Assembly: GCF_028610705.1 (NCBI RefSeq)
Contig: NZ_JAQQWT010000004.1
Location: forward strand, 306,875 to 370,874
DNA from: Halalkalibacter alkalisediminis
GTDB lineage: Bacteria > Bacillota > Bacilli > Bacillales > Bacillaceae_D
Length of the DNA stretch: 64,000 bases
Direction of reading: 5' to 3'
The stretch's first letter is position 1. Every line of letters starts with the position of its first letter. The notes beneath the pieces are model-generated. The model saw only the letters and a program-made list of their open reading frames with translations, was not told where the DNA came from and did no database searches. Below are positions 54,001 to 61,172 of the stretch, piece by piece. Both the position numbers and the translations under genes were made by a program.

Positions 54001-54382
54001 CCATATTTTTTCCTCCTCCAAGCTTAAAGGTAATCCATCCCGCACCACTTAAGTTGAACGTGGATGATGTTACTTTACCCGTTTCAGACTCGGGATAAGC
54101 CCATCCATTCAAGAAATAAGTTTCTTCTTGATTAAAAGGAATTTCTTCGCCCCACCAAATCGTATCATTCGAGACACTGTCCTGTCCAAACGCATCCCCC
54201 TCTACGGTCCAACCTGTTAAATCGCCAGTTTCAAAACCAGGATTCTCTACTTCGTTTGGAAAATTCGTATCAGCCGGATGCTCTTCGGCTTGAATGGAGA
54301 CTGGATACACCATAAAGGACTGACTTACTAGTAAAATCGTGAGAAATAATTGCAATGACTTTTTGAACCGCCTTACTCTCAT
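48014..54382 (-). CDS. Giant secreted fructan hydrolase with two GH32 domains
   Basis: 2122 residues with a signal peptide (1-32). In order: beta-sandwich module 1 (44-205); KEQEP-repeat linker (228-283); GH32 domain A (295-775; WMNDPNG 306-312, RDP 440-442, E493); modules 2 (805-957) and 3 (965-1115); LamG-like domain (1118-1350); GH32 domain B (1375-1868; WMNEPHA 1387-1393, RDP 1524-1526, E1587); module 4 (1890-2047); basic tail. Each module begins F-x-TGDLTGW. Domain A looks like an exo-levanase/inulinase. Domain B has Glu in place of the nucleophile Asp. No LPXTG or membrane anchor is seen. GGAGGGG precedes the ATG, and cre and operator sites lie upstream. Confidence 0.92.
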   Translation of the reverse strand: MRVRRFKKSLQLFLTILLVSQSFMVYPVSIQAEEHPADTNFPNEVENPGFETGDLTGWTVEGDAFGQDSVSNDTIWWGEEIPFNQEETYFLNGWAYPESETGKVTSSTFNLSGAGWITFKLGGGKNMDLVHLNVYDADTDELLARYGNTEFCDCHFPHIEEGMNLANLVPYRADLSPYLGRDLYFEIVDNAKEDWGMIFADAFFTYHENAPTEGIEAVNLVSPPPPEEEKEPEEIEEPKEQEPKEQESKEQEPKEREPKEQEPKEQEPKEQEPEQKEQEGAKDTVLTGYYKEAFRPQFHFTPEENWMNDPNGMVYLDGEYHLFYQHNPNENVWGPMYWGHAISTDLVNFEHHPIALYPDEHGFIWSGSAVVDEKNTSGFGNGDQPPLVAIFSYELGNDNQTVGLAYSNDKGRTWETYEGNPVVGMPAETKVSNGGEGVFRDPKVFWNEEKNEWVFVITSGKRVDFYTSPNLKEWTKVSRFENPSVNGDLGIWECSDLIPLPVTTENGIEEKWVLITSVAKGPTGGPAMGYFIGEFDGETFIPDEEEIKWLDYGADIYAGVTWSNTPNDRPLLLGWMSTPKYAGDTPTDPWRSAMTLPRELRLEQTDKGIVLAQSPAHEFESLRGEKSSWSDEVVDHSNTLLSGINGDTLEIIAEIDLTRTTSEEFGFHVRKDGAEYTAIGYDQQSNQVYVDRTNSGIVDFHSDFAAKHTAPFDGNEETLKMHMFIDRSSVEVFFNDGEVVFTEQIFPDPNSKGIELVGDSGEIYLKNLVIYQLNSAEFTPGYKNEFKRSYGHFPSEMDVESLPTDIENASFETGDLTGWTTHGSAFNGVVTDETNFWGGPFNQEGTYHVWGFAGANNDDRSDQRTGVMKSSLFKLDGNGTINFLVAGGQDLNRLYVSLVKASTGEELFRTTGRNTEQYRRVSWNASEHLGEAMFIKMVDQHSGGFGHINVDDFNVFNSSEDVLPNDILNPGFETGDLTGWTVLEGTYDDDDVTSEVDYSHPEPINKEGDYHLWGKDHKTAQIKSSHFVLAGTGEITFLIGGGNDIDNQYVALMSAADDQELMRQTNEWFDDSENYHRVTWDASDYIGKELYLLIVDNDDSGGWSHINVDDFNVLNHGMVSHWSFNEGKGHFAKDEVTGVKDKIDYIFNEAVDKPSTDPLWRDGIIGSGLLFDGYSTYIEREAAEFAKVTDALTIEAWVAPRAYEWGSEGKKSVIVNQHDPGKNEGFILGMGRHGSWSFEVGMNGEWIELWADENKPLEKFKWSHIVATYDKKTSEMKLYLNGEVVGSTKTPLNTTVTPSTEPLIIGKHNYPAIINGTFTANMFNGLMDEVKVINDSYSAEKVSEIYNEYVSAFENGEHPTPNLAMDRSRFDGDRHRPQYHFISPEHWMNEPHAPFYFNGKYHIFYQHNPQGPYWNHIHWGHAISDDMVHWEDMPVALAPDGGSVTPDGVWSGDATFDADGLPVLLFTAGDDSKFPNQMTGLARSTFAEDGDVKLPNWKMNEEPVTVQAPNLKADEGEVWYGQFRDPYVWKDGDTWYQLVGSGIRDGDKSVGGTALLYTSTDLENWTYEKPFLVGDYANYPETGQVWELPVFLPLNDEEGNETGKHVLFINPWYEGYSPHNVKYVWHWIGTWDQDNLEFTPDHSEPRIFDKGEHFTGPSGFVDQDGRSILFSIAQGKRSEQAQHDAGWAHNAGLPLSLTLRENNELGIEPIEELQELRTKQLASFKNQKISKANELLSDVQGDLLEIILEVDNHNASDFGIKVRRSANGEEETLISYDYENSMYTIDRNKSSLDKDVRKGVQGDVMDLGGENLKLHIYLDRSMVEAYANGYKSLTSRVYPTRFDALGLELWSENGKVTIKSMEVWELGSAYGETVPAHWPDVEEVPEHKQLPNHDFQTGDLTGWMVEEGHAFTDDHITNRYDWGWGGPFNQAHSAADPNHYHYWGFHPDHGGDGATGVMKSQDFILGGNGQIDFLVAGGNIMDQLYVALVRASDGEYLMKATGHNSEQYRRVKWDASAYIGEELYVKVVDRATGGWGHINIDNVNVQVDPATQFDLTGLEVEEEQEEVEEGQSVHGLPNGKVIFKGGKTPVHLPGNQAKGLTKAKENVQSKKTKLQPFKRLEK
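53540..53690. repeat. 15-bp tandem repeat encoding the KEQEP linker
   Basis: About nine imperfect copies of a 15-bp unit (GGTTCTTGTTCTTTT on the plus strand) encode the (KEQEP)n linker between module 1 and GH32 domain A. Unit length is a multiple of three, so copy changes keep the frame. Confidence 0.8.
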
Positions 54383-54404
54383 AAAAATGACCCCTCCTCA
54401 CTTT

Positions 54405-54418
54405 AGAAACCGCTTTCA
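54405..54418 (-). promoter_or_regulatory. CcpA binding site (cre) upstream of the giant GH32 gene
   Basis: The minus strand reads TGAAAGCGGTTTCT, one mismatch from the TGWAANCGNTNWCA consensus. It lies 23-36 nt before the start codon, a position suited to catabolite repression of fructan use. Confidence 0.6.
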
Positions 54419-54427
54419 TTTTTCTGG

Positions 54428-54466
54428 TTACGTAATCGATACGCAAAGAATAGGAATCGATTACGT
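54428..54466. promoter_or_regulatory. Inverted operator pair, probably for the LacI-family regulator
   Basis: Two inverted copies of ACGTAATCGAT separated by 15 nt (54430-54440 and 54456-54466). The same sequence lies in the operators at 61018 and 62239. It probably lets the LacI protein control the giant GH32 gene. Confidence 0.6.
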
Positions 54467-54503
54467 CTTCTTGTTCCAGTAGACATTCATAAAATACCTA
54501 CAT

Positions 54504-55121
54504 TTATTTGTTACTTAAAAAGGAATCTGCTTTTGTAAGAACACGACTTGTCACCCAATACGACCATGCTCCTACTAAACAAACACTATAAAAGGGGATC
54601 AATCCTGGGATGAAACGTAGTGTAAGAAAGATGAGGAATAATCCTGCTAACCAAAGCAGGAAAGACAATGGATGAGATACGCCTAAAATAAACGCATATT
54701 TGATACAATCCGAAATGCTCATCTTATATTGAGCTCGAATCGGGAACACATAAAGAAGGGTGATGACAAATAGGAATGTGATCATGACCATTCCATATTT
54801 TAGAGGAAGCTGAATCACGTGGTCTATTTGCTGGATAAAATAGAAATTCAACGCTAACAAACTTCCTACTCCTAAGAAAATAAACCCGATTCCATTTCCT
54901 TTTACGAACTCCTTTTTATACTCATCCCAATATCGTGCGAAAACAGGAAACTCTTCTTTCGCGAACCACTTTCGCATGATCGTAAGCATCGCCATAAACG
55001 CTGGGACGATTCCGAATAGAACGAGGCCGATGGATGTAAAAAAGATAAATAATACGTTAATATAGGCAAAACGCATGAACCAATCACTCACTTTATAAAC
55101 TCCATCTGCCATGCCGTTCAT
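54504..55121 (-). CDS. YesL family (DUF624) membrane protein
   Basis: 205 residues with five to six membrane helices. The start (MADGVYKVSDWFMRFAYINV, then LFGIVPAFMAMLTIMRKWF) is characteristic of DUF624/YesL proteins. These are found next to ABC sugar transporters and glycosyl hydrolases in Bacilli and are thought to assist carbohydrate uptake; no reaction is established. The start at 55121 has GAGGTATTCC upstream. It lies 18 nt after the cytoplasmic GH32 gene and is presumably in the same operon. Confidence 0.85.
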   Translation of the reverse strand: MNGMADGVYKVSDWFMRFAYINVLFIFFTSIGLVLFGIVPAFMAMLTIMRKWFAKEEFPVFARYWDEYKKEFVKGNGIGFIFLGVGSLLALNFYFIQQIDHVIQLPLKYGMVMITFLFVITLLYVFPIRAQYKMSISDCIKYAFILGVSHPLSFLLWLAGLFLIFLTLRFIPGLIPFYSVCLVGAWSYWVTSRVLTKADSFLSNK

Positions 55122-55139
55122 CGGAATACCTCCTCTATG

Positions 55140-56630
55140 TTATCGCCAAGTAGTGGTTAATGGATAGATGACTAAGGAATGGACCCTGATCTCTCCACCT
55201 ACCACATATAATTCTAGTCCTTTACTTTCTTCATCAGGGAAAATCAAATTGGTAAAAACCGCTTCACCCTCATTAGCAAAGACCTCTACTGAAGAACGGT
55301 CTACAAACATTCTTAGTTGCAGCTTTCCATCCTTTTTCGCGATCTGTACAGAGTGTCTCCCGCTAAACTCTTCACTGAAATCAGATTCCCCTGAGTGAGT
55401 ACGATCAACAAATAATGTTTCACTCTTGACCTCATAACCAATGGTCGTTTCTTGACCTTCCGTTGATTTTCTCACTTTCAAACCAAACTCCGTTGCTGTT
55501 ACATCTTCCAATTCAGCGACAAGTTCAAACACATCTGCCTGTACATCAGATAGGAGATTCCTTTCAGCACAGGCCACTTCATTCTTGATTTCTTTCACCT
55601 TTTGGCGTAAACCTTCTAGTTCAACAACAGGCTTTTGAATGAGTTTGATTTGACCCTTTTTATTTTCGATTAATTCAACCTGCCGAGGAATCGACATCGC
55701 ACTGCGCCATGGGTTTGTCGGCACTTCATTGGCGTACTTCCAATTACTCATCCACGCTAGCCACACTCTTCTGCCATCTTCTTCAGAGACATCTGAAAAC
55801 GATTGAGCCGCATAGAAATCTTTTCCATAATCAACCCATAAAACTTCACTTGGAGCATTTTCATTCGTAAACGTTATCCCATCAAATTCTCCAATAAAAT
55901 ATTGACCACCAGAGCCACCCGCAATGGCACCGTCTCCCAAGTCTACTTGCAATACCCATCTCTTGTTATCGTGATTTCCATCCACAGGCAATTGAAATAA
56001 ATCTGGACATTCCCATACACCACCATGTGCACCATCTTCTAATCCGAATTCACTTAAGAAATCCCACTCCTTTAAATTAGGAGATGAATAAAACATCACC
56101 TTTTGACCAGCGGCTAAAACCATGACCCACTTATTGGTTTCCTCATGCCATAATACTTTCGGATCTCGGAAGTCTTTGATTCCAGGGTTTTCAATGACTG
56201 GGTTCCATTCGTATTTCTCCCATGTCCGCCCCTTATCCTTACTGTAGGCGATACTTTGACGTTGCAGCCCATCATTCGCATGAGTAAACATCGCCACTAA
56301 TCCGTCTTTCCCGTTGAAAAAGCCTGTAGTGTCATTCCAATCCACAACCGCACTTCCAGAGAAAATCATGCCTAATTCATCTGGTTCAAAAGCAATGGGA
56401 AGGTGCTCCCAGTGAACCATATCTTTACTGACCGCATGTCCCCAATGCATCGGTCCCCACGTATCTCCGTGTGGATGGTATTGGTAAAACAAGTGATATT
56501 CACCTGCATAATACACCATCCCATTCGGATCATTCATCCAATTAGCTTCCGGTGTAAAATGGAACTGCGGTCGATATGTCTCGCTATAGTAAGTTGTTTT
56601 TTCTTTATTTTGTCCTTTAGTAAATGTCAA
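55140..56630 (-). CDS. Cytoplasmic GH32 fructan/sucrose hydrolase (SacC-like, no signal peptide)
   Basis: About 496 residues. The catalytic triad is Asp34 (WMNDPNG), Asp156 (FRDPKV) and Glu207 (WECPDLF), and WRSAMSIPR is also conserved. A C-terminal beta-sandwich (FVDRSSVEVF) follows. It resembles the catalytic part of B. subtilis levanase SacC but lacks a signal peptide and the CBM66 domain, so it should cleave imported fructo-oligosaccharides. TTG 56630 has GGGAGTGG about 8 nt upstream; TTG 56645 would add five residues. It sits between the fructokinase and yesL genes. Confidence 0.92.
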   Translation of the reverse strand: MTFTKGQNKEKTTYYSETYRPQFHFTPEANWMNDPNGMVYYAGEYHLFYQYHPHGDTWGPMHWGHAVSKDMVHWEHLPIAFEPDELGMIFSGSAVVDWNDTTGFFNGKDGLVAMFTHANDGLQRQSIAYSKDKGRTWEKYEWNPVIENPGIKDFRDPKVLWHEETNKWVMVLAAGQKVMFYSSPNLKEWDFLSEFGLEDGAHGGVWECPDLFQLPVDGNHDNKRWVLQVDLGDGAIAGGSGGQYFIGEFDGITFTNENAPSEVLWVDYGKDFYAAQSFSDVSEEDGRRVWLAWMSNWKYANEVPTNPWRSAMSIPRQVELIENKKGQIKLIQKPVVELEGLRQKVKEIKNEVACAERNLLSDVQADVFELVAELEDVTATEFGLKVRKSTEGQETTIGYEVKSETLFVDRTHSGESDFSEEFSGRHSVQIAKKDGKLQLRMFVDRSSVEVFANEGEAVFTNLIFPDEESKGLELYVVGGEIRVHSLVIYPLTTTWR

Positions 56631-56688
56631 AATCACCACTCCCAATATAAGATATATCTCGCTGAAACTAAATAAGATCTCTCCATCC

Positions 56689-57681
56689 TTATTCTTTTAT
56701 GAAATAGGACTGTACCTCATCTAAAGTTGGCAGAGCCGATATCGCTCCTCTTTTCGTTGTCGTTAATGCCCCACACACATTCGCAAAGGCTAAGATTTCC
56801 TCTAGCTTTTTCTGATCGTTTAACAGTTCATGTAAGTCATCTATCTGGTTGATTTCCTGACTGACTTGATAGAGAAATCCACCAACGAACGCATCTCCAG
56901 CACCAGTTGCATCAATCGGTTTCACGGTGATGCCTTTTACGCTCCCGCTGCTTCCCTTTGTGTAATACGAACACCCCTCTTTCCCTTTCGTCACAATGAT
57001 GAGTTGAACGAGCCCTGACATTAACGTTGAAACAGCTTCTTGTTCCTCGTTAATCCCCGTAAGAAAAGAAAGCTCTTCCTCACTAATCTTGACCATATGC
57101 GCTGCCGGAATCGATTGTAAAATTTGTTCTCGTGCATCCTCTTCTGATTTCCATAACGAAAGCCTAATATTCGGGTCAAAACTAATGACCATGTTGTGCT
57201 CCGTCGCTAGTTTGATTCCTTCCATTGTCGCTTCTCTGACAGGATGATCAATAAGAGAGATCGAACCAAAATGATAGACTTCTGCTTCTTCAAACCATTC
57301 TGCCTTAAGATCCTTTTGTTCTAGTAACATATCTGCAGATGGCTCACGATAAAACATGAAATCTCTTTCTCCATTATTTTGCAAAGAAACAAAGGCTAAT
57401 GCCGTTTTAGCCTCTTTCGTTTGGATAAGACACTCCACCTCTACCCCTTTATCCCGTAACGTTTCAACGAGAAAGTCTCCAAACGGATCCGCTCCGATTT
57501 TTCCAATCATGGATGATCTTCCACCTAATGTGGCGATCGCTGCACTTACATTGGCTGGCGCTCCACCAGCCATTTTCTTAAACTGATCTACATCTTGAAG
57601 CTTAAAGCCATTTTCCGTTGGAACAAAATCCACCAACAGTTCGCCTAAACATAAAATTTTTGACATCGTTATTTTACACAT
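56689..57681 (-). CDS. PfkB-family fructokinase
   Basis: 330 residues. N-terminal ILCLGELLVDF, GGAPANVSAAIATLGG (PfkB signature 1), then GITVKPIDATGAGDAFVGGF with the catalytic base Asp in the GAGD anion hole. This arrangement fits ATP-dependent fructokinase. It converts fructose released by the neighbouring GH32 enzymes to fructose-6-phosphate. AGGGA lies upstream of ATG 57681. The upstream permease ends 8 nt away, consistent with one operon. Substrate is inferred from context; 2-keto-3-deoxygluconate kinase is a less likely alternative. Confidence 0.88.
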   Translation of the reverse strand: MCKITMSKILCLGELLVDFVPTENGFKLQDVDQFKKMAGGAPANVSAAIATLGGRSSMIGKIGADPFGDFLVETLRDKGVEVECLIQTKEAKTALAFVSLQNNGERDFMFYREPSADMLLEQKDLKAEWFEEAEVYHFGSISLIDHPVREATMEGIKLATEHNMVISFDPNIRLSLWKSEEDAREQILQSIPAAHMVKISEEELSFLTGINEEQEAVSTLMSGLVQLIIVTKGKEGCSYYTKGSSGSVKGITVKPIDATGAGDAFVGGFLYQVSQEINQIDDLHELLNDQKKLEEILAFANVCGALTTTKRGAISALPTLDEVQSYFIKE

Positions 57682-57689
57682 CCTAGTCC

Positions 57690-58601
57690 CTAATTTTTAG
57701 ATCCCGTATGAGTCAGACCTTCCACGTAATATCTTTGCAAGAAGCCGAATATAAGTAGCATTGGAATGGTTGCAATCGTTAATGCAGCCATGACTTGCCC
57801 CCATTGTACGGGTTGTTGAGCAAAGAAATATTGCAATCCAATTTGAATCGTTCTCATTTTTTCATCATTTGCTACGACTAATGGCCATAAAAAGTCATTC
57901 CAATGGTTCACGAATGTAAAAATGGCGACCGTAGCAAAGACCGGCTTTGACAACGGAATGATAATCCGAAAGAAAATCCCAATCGGTGTGCACCCATCAA
58001 TCCTTGCTGCCTCTTCCAATTCCTTAGGAAATCCAATAAAAAATTGACGGAATAAAAAGATCATAAACGCGTTTGCGATAAACGGTACAATCAACCCTGT
58101 ATACGTATTGACCCATCCAAAGTTATGAACTAATACGTAAAGAGGCAAGAAAATACTCTCTGCCGGGATAATAATCGTGGCAATGATGATGGCCATCCAG
58201 AAGTTTTTAAACGGAAAATCCATGCGGGCCAACGCGTAGCCAGCCATCGAGTTCACAATTAACCCAAATGCAATAATACCCATCGTATAGATTAAACTAT
58301 TTCCTGTGTACTTGAGTAAGTCCACACGCTCTAACGCCTGAGTATAGTTGGCAAAATAAGCTGAAACACTGTCATACAATGGTGGAATAAAAACGTGTAC
58401 CGTTTTCATATCTCTAAAAATTTGAACATCACTCTTCAGTGAAGAAACTAACATCCATACGAGGGGGAAAAGAAAAATAAACGCTAACATTCCCATAAAT
58501 AGATACAAGCCTATATTCTTGAAGACTCGACGACTTTTCATCGAATACTTGGGTACTTTGTTTACTGCAGCTGCCTGTTTCATGTTTGTTTTGGTTTCCA
58601 A
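57690..58601 (-). CDS. Carbohydrate ABC transporter permease (MalG-type)
   Basis: 303 residues, six membrane helices. The ABC permease EAA loop appears as KELEEAARIDGCTPIGIFFR. Topology and the SSLKSDVQIF loop after helix 1 match the MalG/LacG family. It forms the inner-membrane channel with the adjacent permease. It lies 5 nt after the upstream permease gene. The transported substrate is predicted to be fructo-oligosaccharide, from the GH32 and fructokinase genes around it. Confidence 0.92.
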   Translation of the reverse strand: METKTNMKQAAAVNKVPKYSMKSRRVFKNIGLYLFMGMLAFIFLFPLVWMLVSSLKSDVQIFRDMKTVHVFIPPLYDSVSAYFANYTQALERVDLLKYTGNSLIYTMGIIAFGLIVNSMAGYALARMDFPFKNFWMAIIIATIIIPAESIFLPLYVLVHNFGWVNTYTGLIVPFIANAFMIFLFRQFFIGFPKELEEAARIDGCTPIGIFFRIIIPLSKPVFATVAIFTFVNHWNDFLWPLVVANDEKMRTIQIGLQYFFAQQPVQWGQVMAALTIATIPMLLIFGFLQRYYVEGLTHTGSKN

Positions 58602-58606
58602 ACCCC

Positions 58607-59509
58607 TTACCCCCTATCCTCAGTTAGCAATTTTCGTTGAGTCAGAGATATCACTAATACGATTACAGTAAAGAGAACTGCAAGGGCGGAAGCATAGCCA
58701 ACATCTCGATAAGCAAAACCTACTTGATACGTATAATGAACCAAAGATTTTGTTGATCCTAAAGGACCCCCTTGCGTCATAATCATTGGTTGAATAAGCA
58801 ATTTGAATGCAGCAATCGTAATCGTGATCACGATGAAAATCGATACATTTTTCAAACCTGGTAACGTAATATTCAAAAACTTCCTCCAGCTGTTTGCTCC
58901 ATCAATGGAAGCTGCTTCATATAACGCAGCCGGGATCGTCTGAAGACCAGCTAAAAAGATCAGCATCTGAAATCCTGCCCCTTGCCAAACGGACATCGCG
59001 ATAATCGAGTTCATTGCTTGATCAGCGCTCGTTAAAAATGGTTGAGGAGAAAACCCTAAAGAGACAAGGATTTGATTAAATAAACCATCGTTCGGGTTGT
59101 AAAGAAAAGTCCACAGAATCGATACGACAACGAGTGACATCACAACAGGACTAAAATACGCGGTTCTAAAAAAGGTGGTCATTCGTAATTTTTTATTGAC
59201 GAGGATCGCTAACCCGAGTCCTACAGCTGTTTGAATCGGAACAATCACAATGACAAAGTAAAGTGTATTTTTAAACGCTAATCGAAACTCAGAATCTTGA
59301 AAAGCGTAAAGAAAATTATCAAATCCTACAAAATTCTTTTGCCCAGGTGTCAACAAATAGAAATCGGTAAAACTATAATAGAAAGCCATCCCCATTGGAT
59401 AAAGCAAAAACAAAGATAATAAGATAAGCGCTGGTAAAAAGAAGAGGTAACCACTAATAGCCTCTCTCCATTTTTGCTTTGATAAAGTTGCCTTTATGCT
59501 TTTTACCAT
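58607..59509 (-). CDS. Sugar ABC transporter permease (MalF-type)
   Basis: About 300 residues, six helices (first at about 18-40, YLFFLPALILLSLFLLYPM). The EAA motif is ALYEAASIDGANSWRKFLNI. ATG 59509 is preferred because AGGGGTG lies 9 nt upstream; a TTG/GTG-type start at 59533 would add eight residues. It pairs with the MalG-type permease and the lipoprotein upstream. No ATPase gene follows, so a shared MsmX-like ATPase is probably used. Confidence 0.92.
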   Translation of the reverse strand: MVKSIKATLSKQKWREAISGYLFFLPALILLSLFLLYPMGMAFYYSFTDFYLLTPGQKNFVGFDNFLYAFQDSEFRLAFKNTLYFVIVIVPIQTAVGLGLAILVNKKLRMTTFFRTAYFSPVVMSLVVVSILWTFLYNPNDGLFNQILVSLGFSPQPFLTSADQAMNSIIAMSVWQGAGFQMLIFLAGLQTIPAALYEAASIDGANSWRKFLNITLPGLKNVSIFIVITITIAAFKLLIQPMIMTQGGPLGSTKSLVHYTYQVGFAYRDVGYASALAVLFTVIVLVISLTQRKLLTEDRG

Positions 59510-59538
59510 TACTTCCGTCACCCCTAGTGTCACTAATT

Positions 59539-59573
59539 TTGATGGACCGAAGTAAGGATACTCGGTCCATCAA
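59539..59573 (-). terminator. Intercistronic hairpin after the binding-protein gene
   Basis: 12-bp perfect stem TTGATGGACCGA/TCGGTCCATCAA with an 11-nt loop, with only AAAATTAG after it on the minus strand. Probably a processing or partial-termination signal keeping binding-protein mRNA in excess over the permeases. Confidence 0.65.
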
Positions 59574-59587
59574 TGTGCAGTGTAAAC

Positions 59588-60916
59588 TTAATCGTTAAAT
59601 CTAGATAACTCTCTATCAATTCTTGGAACAAATTGATCTAATATGGCTTGTGGGTCTTCCCCTAACGCAGCTGCTTGGAACGCTTCAGCAAACAATTGTG
59701 TTAAAACAGGGTATGCAGGTGTTTGTGGACGTGCTTGAGCCGTATTAATAACTTGATCTTTCATGACACTAAGTGGCAACTCTTCATAACGATCCATTTC
59801 ATTAAAGGCAGATTCACGCGAAGGTGGCATACCTGTTACTTGTGACAAACCAATCGTCGATTCTTTGTCTGTCATAAATAGCATGAATTTTGCTGCTGCT
59901 TCAGGATGTTTCGTGTTCGTTGTTACCGCATAAGCCATACTTCCAGATGGAGATTTAGAAACTTTGCTATATGGGTAAGGCATCATACCAAAATCCAATC
60001 CTGCCTCTTCAGCAGAAACGGCGATCCAAGGTCCACCTAAAGCCATAGCGGCTTTTCCTTCTTCAAACTGCATTTCAGAAGGGGAAATATCAACAACGCC
60101 TTCAGCAAATAACGTTTTAATAAACTCTAAAGCTTCTACTGTCTCAGGTCCATTAAAGTAACCTTCAGCCGTTGTACCGTCATCTGACAGTAATTGACCT
60201 TCATTGGACCATACGAAAGGAAGTCCCATATACGTTAACCATTCGCCTACACCGTAGTTCATGAATAGATTTAATCCCTTATGATCTTCTGTTGTAAGTT
60301 CTTTAGCGACTGCAAGGAATTCATCCCAAGTCCAAGCCTCTTCCACTGATGTCGGTGCCTCAATGCCAGCTGCTTCAAAAATCTCTTTGTTGTAATACAA
60401 CATAACCGATGATTCCATCGCTCCTAATGAATATAGCTTTCCATCGTGACTACCTTGTTGAATAATAGAATCGACATAATCAGTCAGTTCCTCTTCAGGA
60501 ATGTACTCATCAATTGGCATGATCACTCCAGATGCTGCGTAACTTGAAACGAAAGGACCATCTAGCTTAATTAAATCTGGTAAATTCCCTGCTACTAAAG
60601 CGGTATTAATCGCATCGTTATAAGAGCTACCTTCGTCAATAATAGGAGGGGCTACTTCAACATAGATTTCTCCTTCATGCGCTTCATTAAATTCCGCTGC
60701 TCGATCTAAGTAATATTGTGTTTCTTTTTCATTTGTTTGGTGAATCCACAAGTCTAATGTAATTAATTCGCCATCAGTCGATTCTGTCTTACTTGTATCC
60801 GTTGAATCATCTGTATTCGCTTCATTCGTTCCCGTTTCTTCATTAGAAGAGCTACACCCTACAACGACCAAAACACTTAGAACCAACATCATGAACATAA
60901 ATAATAATTTCTTCAT
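59588..60916 (-). CDS. Extracellular sugar-binding lipoprotein (ABC transporter)
   Basis: 442 residues with a lipoprotein signal ending VVVGC, so Cys21 would be lipidated, followed by a Ser/Thr/Glu-rich linker and a family 1 solute-binding fold (YNDAINTALVAGNLPDLIKL, KLYSLGAMESSVMLYYNKEIF, GKAAMALGGPWIA). It captures oligosaccharides outside the membrane. AAGGGGCG lies 7 nt before the ATG. It is first in the transporter operon, behind an operator at 61018-61041. A fructan-oligosaccharide substrate is inferred from neighbours. Confidence 0.93.
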   Translation of the reverse strand: MKKLLFMFMMLVLSVLVVVGCSSSNEETGTNEANTDDSTDTSKTESTDGELITLDLWIHQTNEKETQYYLDRAAEFNEAHEGEIYVEVAPPIIDEGSSYNDAINTALVAGNLPDLIKLDGPFVSSYAASGVIMPIDEYIPEEELTDYVDSIIQQGSHDGKLYSLGAMESSVMLYYNKEIFEAAGIEAPTSVEEAWTWDEFLAVAKELTTEDHKGLNLFMNYGVGEWLTYMGLPFVWSNEGQLLSDDGTTAEGYFNGPETVEALEFIKTLFAEGVVDISPSEMQFEEGKAAMALGGPWIAVSAEEAGLDFGMMPYPYSKVSKSPSGSMAYAVTTNTKHPEAAAKFMLFMTDKESTIGLSQVTGMPPSRESAFNEMDRYEELPLSVMKDQVINTAQARPQTPAYPVLTQLFAEAFQAAALGEDPQAILDQFVPRIDRELSRFND

Positions 60917-61017
60917 AGATTAACGCCCCTTTTTTTTAATTAAAATTTGATTCAGAAAGCAATACGATGTATTACTTTTTCACCTCCTTTAATTAGTAAA
61001 AAATAGCTAATATTTGT

Positions 61018-61041
61018 TTAAACGATTACGTAAACGTTTAC
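61018..61041. promoter_or_regulatory. LacI-family operator upstream of the transport operon
   Basis: 24-bp quasi-palindrome TTAAACGATTACGTAAACGT with TTAC following, centred on TTACGTAA. It is about 100 nt upstream of the binding-protein start. The reverse complement shares AAACGTTTACGTAATCG with the site at 62239. Confidence 0.65.
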
Positions 61042-61172
61042 CTGAAGGACAAAAATTTACTCCATATTCCTCTATTGACGGACTATATGGTTCTAGTTTA
61101 CTCCTATCCTTATCTATTTAATTGTTTATCCGTTTAGTCAACGAATGGACCAAAATAGGGGATTACTCCCCT

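Noticed and set aside
48014..54382. Domain B as a dead GH32 copy
   Set aside because: The acid residues in RDP and E1587 remain and Glu replaces Asp conservatively, as in endo-inulinases, so loss of activity is not the simplest reading.
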